Positions 1 through 7,134 of a DNA stretch of 9,317 nt are shown one piece after another. Source of the DNA: Acidobacteriota bacterium (lineage in GTDB: Bacteria; Acidobacteriota; Aminicenantia; UBA2199); contig JAKAGC010000104.1 of assembly GCA_021817755.1 (NCBI GenBank), forward strand, positions 1 through 9,317, given 5' to 3'. The translations under genes and the position numbers were made by a program. Under the pieces are notes generated by a model that saw only the letters and a list, made by a program, of their open reading frames with translations, had not been told where the DNA came from and searched no databases. Positions within the stretch are counted from its first letter, which is position 1. Every line of letters begins with the position of its first letter.

Positions 1-3000
1 ACAAGAGCTTGTGATAGTAGATGGAAATCCATTACGGAATCTTTATCGAGAAGAATTAAACACGCATTATTAAGCAAGGGTCCCCAAATTTCAAAAGTAG
101 AGGCATCGAATGCAAGGGCTCCGGTTTGAAGCAATCTGTCGTTTTCTCTAAAGGTAAGAAACCGGTTGTTTTGAACCAACCGGGTTACATTGTGATGCTC
201 AACCATAACACCTTTGGGTTTACCGGTAGTACCGGACGTGTAAATGATGTAGCAAAGATTATGGCTGTCTTCCTGGGGGCTTTTTTGAAAAACCGCCCCC
301 TGGTCCCCCGAAAAACTTTTGTTTAACTGAGTTGTATTCTCTGTATTCTCTTTGTTTTGTAGGATATCTGAAAGAGATTGGATGAAGAGAGTGGCGTTAC
401 TGTCTTTAAGCATGTATTGGATGCGTTCGCTGGGATAATCGGGTTCGATGGGAAGATAAGCGGCACCTGCTTTGAGAATACCGAGAATTGCAACGATTGT
501 TTCGATGCAGCGTTCAGCTTTCAATGCCACGATCGAATGAGGTTCGACACCTCTTTCTTGTAAGATTAGTGCAAATCTATCGGATTCTTCTTTTAATCGA
601 CTGTAATTAACTTCTAAAAATTCTCCCAAAAGAGAAGGACCGGTCAAAACGATTTTGCCGGGATTTTTCACAGCCTGTTCATCGAAAAGCAGATGTACGG
701 TTTTATGGCGGGGATATTCAACGGTGGTTTGATTGAATTGGAATAGTACCTGGTCTTTTTCCTCGAAAGATAGAATATCGATATCTCTGATCGTTGATCC
801 GGGATCGGTTACCAATGCGGTAAGAGTATTACGGAAATGAGAAGCGAGACGGTCAATGGTTTCACGTTTGAATATGCCGGTATAATATTCGATATCGATA
901 TAAATGCCCTGGTCCCATTCGTGTATGAAAAATGTCATATCGAACCGTGATGCTGAATTGAGATACCCGGGAAAGAACTCCTCATTCTCATTATCGCGTG
1001 CAGCAAGCAGATTAACACCTGTATCGCCTTTCTGGTAATTCTGAACCAACATACAGATATCAAATAATGGATTGATGGCTGGATTACGATCAATATCGAG
1101 CTTTTCAACGAGTTCTTCAAACTGGACATCCTGGTTTTCAAATGCTTCGATACTGCGATCGATGACTTCATGTAAGAACTCTTCACCGGTTTTTCCGGGG
1201 ATAGGGAAATTCCGAATAACGAGGGTATTGACAAACATACCGATGATGCGTTGAATATCATCATGACGACGCCCGGATACACCGCATCCGATTGAGATAT
1301 CTTCGAGAAGAGTGTACTTGTGAAATAGAATATCGAGTATTTCGAGTATGGACATAAACAGAGTAGCACCCTGCTTTAAACAAAACTGCCGTAACTGGGC
1401 GATTTCCTTTTCATCGAGTTTAAAACAATACTGATCGCCGGCAAAGGTAAATATCTCTGGCCTTGGGAAATCAATAGGAAGTTGTACTCGGGGAAGAGTT
1501 GGGGCATCGTGGAACACATCGAGCCAGTATTTCTCCTGGGAATTTATCCTGTCGCTTTGAGCGGACCGATTTTGCCAGGAAGAAAAATCTTTATAGCCTA
1601 TACGAAGAGGAGGTAAACTTCTTCCTTCGTATAAAGCGAGGAAATCCTCGGACAATATCTTTTGTGAAATACCGTCAGAGATGATATGATGGATGTCACC
1701 CATCCAGGTATATCGACCTCCGGGAAATTTAACAAGTGCGGCACGGATTAAGGGTGCTTGCGATAAATCAAAGGGACGGATGAAATTAGTAACCAAAGAG
1801 GACCATGCCTCTTTCTCGTCTTTAACGGCTTCGAGATCAATATATTCGACTTTTAATCGAGTCTCTTCAGGTGGGAGTATTTTTTGATAGGGTTGGTCAT
1901 CGATTGTAATGAAAACTGTTCTAAGGCTTTCATGCCGTTCGGCAAGTTTGTTGAGAAGTTCTTCGAGCCGGCTGGTGCCTACAGTCTGTTTTAAATGTAC
2001 GACAAAAGGTAAATTGTACACAACAGATGAAGGATTCATCTGCTGCATGAAATACAACCGTTTTTGAGCAGAAGAAAGGGGATAATATTCACATTCTTCT
2101 ACGGGTTCGACGGCAGTATAATCATCTGTGGTTCCATTTTGTTTCTTTTCGATAAGCAATGCGGCATCCCGTACATCCGGATGCCGGAAAAATTCCTCTA
2201 TTGAGACCTTAACATTAAAAACTTTATGAATTCGAGCGACAAGAGAGATGACTTTAAGGGAATCGCCACCGAGTTCAAAAAAGTTATCATCTATTCCAAT
2301 GGGCTTGATACCGAAAAATTGTTCCCATATCTCCACCATTTCATGTTGACCGGGAGTTGCAGGGGGGGCATATGGGGAAGAGAGCTCGGGACGGTCGTGG
2401 AAAGCAGGAATTTCACCGCTTTTGGTTTTATCCTGCCGGTGGAGGGGTTCAAGTCGAACCCATCTATCGATGCGTTCCTGTAATGAAGAAGTGGAAATGA
2501 TTACCTGGGGTTCAATATTGGAACTGAGTATCCGGTCAAATGTCTCCTCACCTTCTTCAACGGTCATGGATAACCGGAGCATCTCTTCAGCGTAGAAATG
2601 GGGGGGATGGGGAGTTTCTCTATTGTTAAACAACCATTCGGCTGTATCGATTACAAACCAGGGAACAGAAGAACGGGAGTTATGAAAATGTACGAAAGTA
2701 TCAACAAAAGAGGCTGCGGCAGTGTAAGCAGCAAAACCGAGCCCACCAAGTACGGAAACAAGCGATGATATGATGCAACAAAAATGAGTGGAATGATTTT
2801 CAAGTACACTATGAAGCGCAAGTACACCATAAACACGCGCTTGAAATTGTGCTTCACATTGTGCTTTTTCCAGGTGTTCGATCGTATGGATGAGAGATTC
2901 TCCCATATCACCTGCGGCATGAAAGACACCATCAATGGAACCGAAACACGCCTCTCCCCTACTGAATGCGTTTTCCAGTTGCACTGCATCTCCGACATCG

Positions 3001-5828
3001 GCATGAAGAAAAAGAACCTGAACCCCGAGCCGCTCCAATTGCTTGATTTTTATAATACGTGTACTAACCGGATCATCTTTGGGATTAGATGATAGATAAG
3101 CATCCCATTTGGAAGAATCGGGTAAAGGGGTACGGGAAACGAGGATTAACCTGGCATGAACCTTTTTGGCGAGATATCGGGCAAGAACATACCCGATGTT
3201 CCCGAGTCCACCGATGATAAGATATACACCATTTTCCTTTAATAATCCAGAGAACCCGTTTTCCGATTTTTGAAGGGGTATGGACTCATAAGTAGTAATC
3301 CAGCGATGAGTACCACGATGAAGAACGAGGGGTTCGGTGGATTCATGGCAGAATTCGGAAACAAGTTGCGAGATGAAGTGATCCCAATGTAGAGATTGAC
3401 TGTCGGGAATAGCAATATCGACACTACGTCCGGTTATATTGGGGTATTCCTGGGAAATGACTTTAACGAGTCCATGAATAAGTGCTCCCTGGGGATTAAG
3501 GAGATCATCACCTGTAAGCGATGCGGCACGGGAAGTAACAGCGATCAAGCGGATATCTTCCCTACTGTGAGTCCGTTGAAGCGCACGGGCGATAAGAATA
3601 AGACTGTAACACCCTTTCTCATGATATTGTGAAAAAGATTGAGAATTGAAAGGGGGTTGAGGTTGAGTGGAAAGAGTCCATAGATGTATTACTGTGGCGG
3701 GAATTTTCCGGGATTCAAATAATTGTTCAAATAATGCATTGTAATGATCGGGGTTGGAAGGATCGATACGGAATGAAATGGTTTCACCTGGGATTTTCTC
3801 GAATCGATCATGAGGAGTTACCATGATGACATCGGGATTTATTTTTTTCATAAATGAAATAATCCTGGGATGAATACTGAGCTCATGATCCTCATAGAAA
3901 ATAATACAGTATTTTCCTTTATGATCGGGAGGAATAGCTGTAACAGGAAGAAGAGCGGGTCCACGCTTCCACGAGGGACGGTAAAACCATTGGGATATAT
4001 CGGAAAGCTTTTTTAAGGATGTTTTCTTTATAAATGTACCTTCACCGAGCTTTAGAAGAGGGCCTTCAATCCAGTAGCGTTTGCCTTCGAATGGATAAGT
4101 GGGTAAAGAAATACGGTGGGGTTTCATATCTTCGTATTCTTCATATAGAGAATCCCAATTGATGGCTTTACCGTGTAACCATTGATTGGCGATTTCTTCA
4201 GGGGTTAATGACAGGATTGAAATCGGTTCTGTGGATTCTTCGAGTTCCTCGCGGGAACATAAATGTGATTTCCCACCTTTCTTATCAGATAGAAGCGTTA
4301 TTGCTTCTTCAATAGAACTGCATACACCGGCCCACCGGTGCTTGAATGCTTTTCGCCCCATTTGTAATGTAAATGCGGCATGTGCGAGGTTTACATTATT
4401 CGTACGGAAAAAATCGGATAGATTATTTCGAAGTGTGGTTAATGCTGAAGGGGTTCGGGCGGAAAGAATTAAAATTTGTTTTTCATAATGAGAAGGTACT
4501 ATCTCTTCTTCCTTCAAAGGAGCTTCTTCGAGTATGACATGAACATTGGTTCCGCCGAGGCCTAAAGAGCTTACACCGGCGCGGCGGGAAAAACGTCCGG
4601 GTTCCCATGGCATTAATTGGGAATTGATATAAAAAGGACTATCGATCAGATTGATTTTACTATTTGGTGATTGAAAATGGAGAGTTGGAGGAATCATACG
4701 GTATTTTAGCGATAGAACTGTTTTGATTAATCCGGTAACACCTGCGGCTGAATCGAGATGACCGAAATTGGATTTAACGGATCCAAGAGCACAATATCCT
4801 TTCTTCTGAGTATTGAAACCGAGAATCAGGGCTTCCAATTCAACGGGATCACCAAGCGTGGTTCCGGTTCCGTGAGCTTCGACGTACTGAATGGATTCGG
4901 GTTCCACCTGGGCAGCGCGAAGGGCATCTTTTATAACTTCGGACTGACCTTCAACGCTTGGAGCAGTGAATCCGATTTTCTGGAGACCATCGTTATTAAT
5001 AGCAGAACCTTTAATAATGGCATAAATCTGATCGTGATCTTCAATGGCTTCTTCAAGCCGTTTGAGGACAACAATACCTGCCCCATTGGCGCCAACTGTT
5101 CCGCGTGCATTGTCGTCAAAAGCACGGCAATGCCCATCGGGTGATAAAATCATTCCTTCCTGGTAAAGGTAACCCATTTTAAAAGGGATAACAGATACAC
5201 CACCAGCAAGAACAATATCGCTCTCCCCGCTTAATAATCCTTGATATGCAAGATGAATGGCGGTAAGAGACGTGGAACAGGCTGTATGAACATAAACGAC
5301 AGGTCCTTTGAGGTCGAGACGGTATGCAACACGGGAACAGAGATATTGACTATCCGCCAGACGATCGAGTTCAAATAATCCGACTTTTTCAACAATACCG
5401 GAGAGGTAGCAGAGGCTTTTCCAATAAAAACTATTGGCTGCACCTGCATATAAACCGATGATACCATCATACCGTGAAGGATCATACCCGGCATCTTCGA
5501 GAGCTTCCCATGCACACTCATGAAATATTCGCAATTGGGGGTCCATTAATTCAGCTTCAACAGGAGTATAATCAAAAAAACCGCAATCAAACATCTGGAT
5601 ACCATCGAGATATCCCATGGCAGGGACATAATCGGGGTTCCGGATCAATTCGGGGTCTACACCCTCTTGCTCGAGTTCTTCTGCTGTAAAAAAGGTAATG
5701 GTTTCGGTTCCGTTTTCAAGTAACTGCCGGAATTCATCTATGTTACGTGCTTTGGGAAAGCGCCCTGCCATCCCGATAACTGCAGCTTCAAGTCCTGTAT
5801 ACTGGGTTTCAATGGGTTCCTGTGGCAT
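1..5828 (-). CDS. Hybrid PKS-NRPS: KS, AT-less linker, KR, ACP, C, A (3' end beyond the window)
   Basis: This multidomain assembly-line protein has 1942 visible residues and runs off the left edge without a stop. The frame was checked at residues 1378 and 1806 and is continuous. Domain order by residue: KS 12-435, linker 436-588, KR with its structural half 611-1125, ACP about 1158-1228, condensation about 1246-1690, and the first 250 residues of an A domain from 1691. There is no GHSxG acyltransferase motif between KS and KR, so the upstream discrete AT is the likely partner. The module should extend an aminoacyl chain from the upstream PCP by two carbons, process the beta-keto group, and condense the product with the next amino acid. 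ATG at 5828 is preceded by AAGGAG with 5-nt spacing, and I found no in-frame ATG between it and the AT stop. The protein begins almost directly with the KS, leaving only about 12 residues for docking. Confidence 0.95.
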   Translation of the reverse strand, partial: MPQEPIETQYTGLEAAVIGMAGRFPKARNIDEFRQLLENGTETITFFTAEELEQEGVDPELIRNPDYVPAMGYLDGIQMFDCGFFDYTPVEAELMDPQLRIFHECAWEALEDAGYDPSRYDGIIGLYAGAANSFYWKSLCYLSGIVEKVGLFELDRLADSQYLCSRVAYRLDLKGPVVYVHTACSTSLTAIHLAYQGLLSGESDIVLAGGVSVIPFKMGYLYQEGMILSPDGHCRAFDDNARGTVGANGAGIVVLKRLEEAIEDHDQIYAIIKGSAINNDGLQKIGFTAPSVEGQSEVIKDALRAAQVEPESIQYVEAHGTGTTLGDPVELEALILGFNTQKKGYCALGSVKSNFGHLDSAAGVTGLIKTVLSLKYRMIPPTLHFQSPNSKINLIDSPFYINSQLMPWEPGRFSRRAGVSSLGLGGTNVHVILEEAPLKEEEIVPSHYEKQILILSARTPSALTTLRNNLSDFFRTNNVNLAHAAFTLQMGRKAFKHRWAGVCSSIEEAITLLSDKKGGKSHLCSREELEESTEPISILSLTPEEIANQWLHGKAINWDSLYEEYEDMKPHRISLPTYPFEGKRYWIEGPLLKLGEGTFIKKTSLKKLSDISQWFYRPSWKRGPALLPVTAIPPDHKGKYCIIFYEDHELSIHPRIISFMKKINPDVIMVTPHDRFEKIPGETISFRIDPSNPDHYNALFEQLFESRKIPATVIHLWTLSTQPQPPFNSQSFSQYHEKGCYSLILIARALQRTHSREDIRLIAVTSRAASLTGDDLLNPQGALIHGLVKVISQEYPNITGRSVDIAIPDSQSLHWDHFISQLVSEFCHESTEPLVLHRGTHRWITTYESIPLQKSENGFSGLLKENGVYLIIGGLGNIGYVLARYLAKKVHARLILVSRTPLPDSSKWDAYLSSNPKDDPVSTRIIKIKQLERLGVQVLFLHADVGDAVQLENAFSRGEACFGSIDGVFHAAGDMGESLIHTIEHLEKAQCEAQFQARVYGVLALHSVLENHSTHFCCIISSLVSVLGGLGFAAYTAAASFVDTFVHFHNSRSSVPWFVIDTAEWLFNNRETPHPPHFYAEEMLRLSMTVEEGEETFDRILSSNIEPQVIISTSSLQERIDRWVRLEPLHRQDKTKSGEIPAFHDRPELSSPYAPPATPGQHEMVEIWEQFFGIKPIGIDDNFFELGGDSLKVISLVARIHKVFNVKVSIEEFFRHPDVRDAALLIEKKQNGTTDDYTAVEPVEECEYYPLSSAQKRLYFMQQMNPSSVVYNLPFVVHLKQTVGTSRLEELLNKLAERHESLRTVFITIDDQPYQKILPPEETRLKVEYIDLEAVKDEKEAWSSLVTNFIRPFDLSQAPLIRAALVKFPGGRYTWMGDIHHIISDGISQKILSEDFLALYEGRSLPPLRIGYKDFSSWQNRSAQSDRINSQEKYWLDVFHDAPTLPRVQLPIDFPRPEIFTFAGDQYCFKLDEKEIAQLRQFCLKQGATLFMSILEILDILFHKYTLLEDISIGCGVSGRRHDDIQRIIGMFVNTLVIRNFPIPGKTGEEFLHEVIDRSIEAFENQDVQFEELVEKLDIDRNPAINPLFDICMLVQNYQKGDTGVNLLAARDNENEEFFPGYLNSASRFDMTFFIHEWDQGIYIDIEYYTGIFKRETIDRLASHFRNTLTALVTDPGSTIRDIDILSFEEKDQVLFQFNQTTVEYPRHKTVHLLFDEQAVKNPGKIVLTGPSLLGEFLEVNYSRLKEESDRFALILQERGVEPHSIVALKAERCIETIVAILGILKAGAAYLPIEPDYPSERIQYMLKDSNATLFIQSLSDILQNKENTENTTQLNKSFSGDQGAVFQKSPQEDSHNLCYIIYTSGTTGKPKGVMVEHHNVTRLVQNNRFLTFRENDRLLQTGALAFDASTFEIWGPLLNNACLILLDKDSVMDFHLLSQAL
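276..331. repeat. GC-rich hairpin repeat, copy A, inside the second A domain
   Basis: The stem arms GGGGGC and GCCCCC (275-280 and 295-300) enclose a T-run/A-run inner stem. An AT-rich flank follows (AAAAACTTTTGTTTA). The 56-bp block matches copy B at 52 positions by hand alignment, clearly better than the adjoining variable sequence. Read in the gene's frame it encodes QLNKSFSGDQGAVFQKSP, just before core motif A3. The frame is undisturbed. Confidence 0.8.
333..350. repeat. Tandem 9-bp duplication in the second A domain
   Basis: TGTATTCTC occurs twice back to back. In the gene it gives Glu-Asn-Thr twice (KENTENTTQ), next to hairpin copy A. The first A domain lacks this duplication at the same site. 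Confidence 0.7.
759..2093 (-). other. Condensation (C) domain
   Basis: This domain forms the amide bond between the polyketide-extended chain on the ACP and the amino acid of the next module. Core motifs in order: YPLSSAQKRLYF (C1, 1249-1260), RHESLRTVF (C2, 1298-1306), HHIISDG (C3 catalytic motif, 1380-1386), YKDFSSWQN (C4, 1412-1420), IGMFVNTLVIR (C5, 1529-1539) and NPLFDICMLVQN (C6, 1586-1597). The second His of HHxxxDG is present, so the domain should be active. Confidence 0.93.
2145..2357 (-). other. Acyl carrier protein (ACP) domain of the PKS module
   Basis: The motif DDNFFELGGDSLKVI puts the phosphopantetheine Ser at residue 1190 (codon 2259-2261). The domain lies directly between the KR and the condensation domain. 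It is therefore the expected acceptor of the extender unit delivered by the discrete AT and the donor for the following C domain. GGDSL is common in carriers of hybrid systems and does not alone separate ACP from PCP. Confidence 0.92.
2454..3998 (-). other. Ketoreductase (KR) region, catalytic residues altered
   Basis: The region starts with a structural half (from WFYRPSWKRG near residue 614) and continues with a Rossmann catalytic half. The NADPH-binding motif GGLGNIG is at 873-879. Ser1022 and Tyr1035 have the 13-residue spacing seen in active PKS KRs. The position 37 residues before the Tyr, normally Lys, is Arg998 (FQARVYG). The position 4 after it, normally Asn, is Ala1039 (YTAAASF). 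No LDD motif, the marker of B-type stereochemistry, is present after HAAG; the sequence there is DMGESLI. The fold is clear, but reductase activity is uncertain. Confidence 0.85.
4065..4523 (-). other. AT-less KS-KR linker
   Basis: About 153 residues separate the KS from the KR region, far fewer than the 300 or so an AT domain needs, and no GHSxG is present. The start (LSARTPSALTTL, QMGRKAFKHR) and the end (HRISLPTYPFEGKRYW) are the conserved flanks that normally border an integrated AT. The piece therefore looks like a KS/AT linker joined to a post-AT linker with the AT missing. It may serve as the docking surface for the discrete AT. Confidence 0.8.
4524..5795 (-). other. Ketosynthase (KS) domain
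   Basis: This domain performs decarboxylative condensation of an extender unit with the upstream aminoacyl chain. The catalytic triad is complete: Cys184 in VHTACSTSL, His319 in EAHGTGTTLGDP and His357 in NFGHLDSAAG. DPQLRIFHECAWEALEDAG at about 96-114 is a standard KS segment. The position after an NRPS carrier suggests that it accepts an aminoacyl or peptidyl thioester. Confidence 0.95.
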
Positions 5829-5833
5829 TAAAT

Positions 5834-5839
5834 CTCCTT
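5834..5839 (-). promoter_or_regulatory. Ribosome binding site of the PKS-NRPS gene
   Basis: A perfect AAGGAG lies 5 nt before the ATG at 5828, within the 39-bp gap after the acyltransferase stop. It fixes the start of the large hybrid protein. Confidence 0.8.
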
Positions 5840-5867
5840 CCTGAGGATTTTGTTTTCCATGTTTCGA

Positions 5868-7118
5868 TTACATTCCCAATGCATGAATATCAAGTCCTTT
5901 TATGGTTTTCCCTTCGAGTAACAGAGCGAATCGTTTGTGTTGCTCTTCCTGGGGAACATTCCTGGCGTTTAAAATCGCAGGGAGTGTATTCAAAACATGG
6001 ATGACCTGATCCCTTGGGGGGGGTTGGCCTTCTGCGGTCCACTGCCGGTAAAGGGTTTCAATTTTATAATAGGGTTCCGCGACATGGATTTTATATTTAG
6101 AAAGATCATCATTCCTATTTTTGGTACTGACAACAATACCGAGACATTTTCCTACCAAAGCGAGATACTCATCTTCCTGGATAAGAAATTGGGTCATGAC
6201 CTGGTTGAAATCTCTATCCATGGAATAAGGAGTTATCTTATTGGTATTCTTTTTTACAAGAAATTTTAGTACATCTTTAGGTCCCATCTCAATAACACGT
6301 GTGACGCCTTGTTCAACAAGGAAACGGACAGAAGACATCCAATGAATGGGAGAAATGAGCTGATGGGAGAGGTTTTCAATGACCTGGTTTTTCCCTTCAT
6401 AGGGTTTGGCAGTGCGATTGGAAATAACGGGATAAGAGAAATCATTAATCGGATAAATGAATAATTCGGATTTCATCCATTCGACAGCATCGATCATTAA
6501 GGGACAATGAAACGGTCCGCTCATTTTAAGGGGATATACAATGGCGCCAGCTTGTTCAGCTTCGCGGGCGACAGTCATAACCGCATCATTATGGCCGGAA
6601 ATGGAGGTTTGCGTGGGACAGTCATAAGCAGAAACAAATACGGCTTTATCCTGGGCAGGATTGGAAATATGACTAACGATCTCCTCAACTTTCTGATAAT
6701 CGAGATTAATCACCCACATCATGGTACCGCCAACCTGTTGAGAAACAGTTCCGATAATCTGGCTTCGTTTTTTTATCAACCGGATGGTATCATCGAATTT
6801 GAATACGCCCGAACAACACAACGCGGCATATTCACCGAGACTGTGTCCCATCCCATAAGCAGGAGGAATCCCGATCTCTTCCATGTAAACCCTAAACAAG
6901 GCTACACTCATGGCGGTAATGATAAGCTGGGCATTATCGAGCCTGGATAATTGGTCTTTTTTATTACTGTCAAAGATTAAGGATTTAATATCGATTTGAG
7001 CGATATCCTCTGCTTCCTGCATGGTACTTTGGAAGCATTTAAAATTATCGTAAAAATATTTTCCCATTTGTGGGTACTGGGACCCAACACCGGGAAACAT
7101 AAAGGCTGTTTTTTCCAT
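5868..7118 (-). CDS. Discrete (trans-acting) malonyl-CoA:ACP acyltransferase
   Basis: This 416-residue enzyme loads an extender unit, most likely malonyl, from CoA onto the acyl carrier protein of the neighbouring PKS, which has no AT. Visible motifs are the N-terminal FPGVGSQYPQMG, the nucleophile elbow GHSLGE with Ser93, Arg118 in KKRSQIIG (carboxylate-binding Arg in the FabD family), and His204 in SGPFHCPLM. The Phe before that His is the pattern usual in malonyl-specific ATs. Val11 stands where FabD has Gln in FPGQGSQ. After the AT core (to about residue 290) comes a C-terminal extension of about 125 residues. Stand-alone ATs of about 400 residues beside hybrid NRPS/PKS genes (FenF/ItuD type in Bacillus lipopeptide clusters) have a comparable size and context. 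The start is set by an AGGAG at 7130-7134. The stop is TAA, 39 bp before the next start. An 8-G run (6016-6023) encodes Pro-Pro-Pro near residue 367. Confidence 0.93.
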   Translation of the reverse strand: MEKTAFMFPGVGSQYPQMGKYFYDNFKCFQSTMQEAEDIAQIDIKSLIFDSNKKDQLSRLDNAQLIITAMSVALFRVYMEEIGIPPAYGMGHSLGEYAALCCSGVFKFDDTIRLIKKRSQIIGTVSQQVGGTMMWVINLDYQKVEEIVSHISNPAQDKAVFVSAYDCPTQTSISGHNDAVMTVAREAEQAGAIVYPLKMSGPFHCPLMIDAVEWMKSELFIYPINDFSYPVISNRTAKPYEGKNQVIENLSHQLISPIHWMSSVRFLVEQGVTRVIEMGPKDVLKFLVKKNTNKITPYSMDRDFNQVMTQFLIQEDEYLALVGKCLGIVVSTKNRNDDLSKYKIHVAEPYYKIETLYRQWTAEGQPPPRDQVIHVLNTLPAILNARNVPQEEQHKRFALLLEGKTIKGLDIHALGM

Positions 7119-7129
7119 ATGAATGGATT

Positions 7130-7134
7130 CTCCT
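7130..7134 (-). promoter_or_regulatory. Ribosome binding site of the acyltransferase gene
   Basis: AGGAG on the minus strand overlaps the first base of the upstream TAA stop and lies 11 nt before the ATG at 7118. The spacing is slightly long, but no other start is as well placed, and the overlap suggests translational coupling with the upstream NRPS. Confidence 0.7.

Larger units (their letters stand above)
1..758 (-). other. Adenylation domain, N-terminal part only (cut by the window edge)
   Basis: The first 250 or so residues of an A domain are visible. They include the A2-like KAGAAYLPIEPDYP at about 1786-1799, A3 YTSGTTGKPKG at 1863-1873 and A4 FDASTFEIWG with Asp1908. The first three specificity positions read Asp, Ala, Phe. 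This is compatible with, but does not prove, a branched aliphatic amino acid such as Val or Ile; the remaining positions lie outside the window. The segment just before A3 contains the hairpin-repeat peptide and a duplicated Glu-Asn-Thr triplet. Confidence 0.9.

Noticed and set aside
276..331. Hairpin repeats as intrinsic terminators
   Set aside because: No T-run follows the stem on the transcribed strand, and they lie in the middle of open coding frames with catalytic motifs on both sides.
2454..3998. A dehydratase or methyltransferase between KS and ACP
   Set aside because: No dehydratase HxxxGxxxxP motif or SAM-binding pattern was seen; the region is explained by the structural and catalytic halves of a KR.
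4758..5144. Plus-strand open frames such as 4758-5144, 6507-6950, 8388-8780 and other 60-130 residue frames
   Set aside because: They lie opposite conserved KS, AT and A domain sequence, their translations resemble no protein family I know, and none has a convincing ribosome binding site. They are shadows of the minus-strand genes.
5829..5867. A promoter or separate transcription unit in the 39-bp gap before the PKS gene
   Set aside because: The gap holds a ribosome binding site and no recognisable -35/-10 pair, so read-through from the AT gene is the simpler view.
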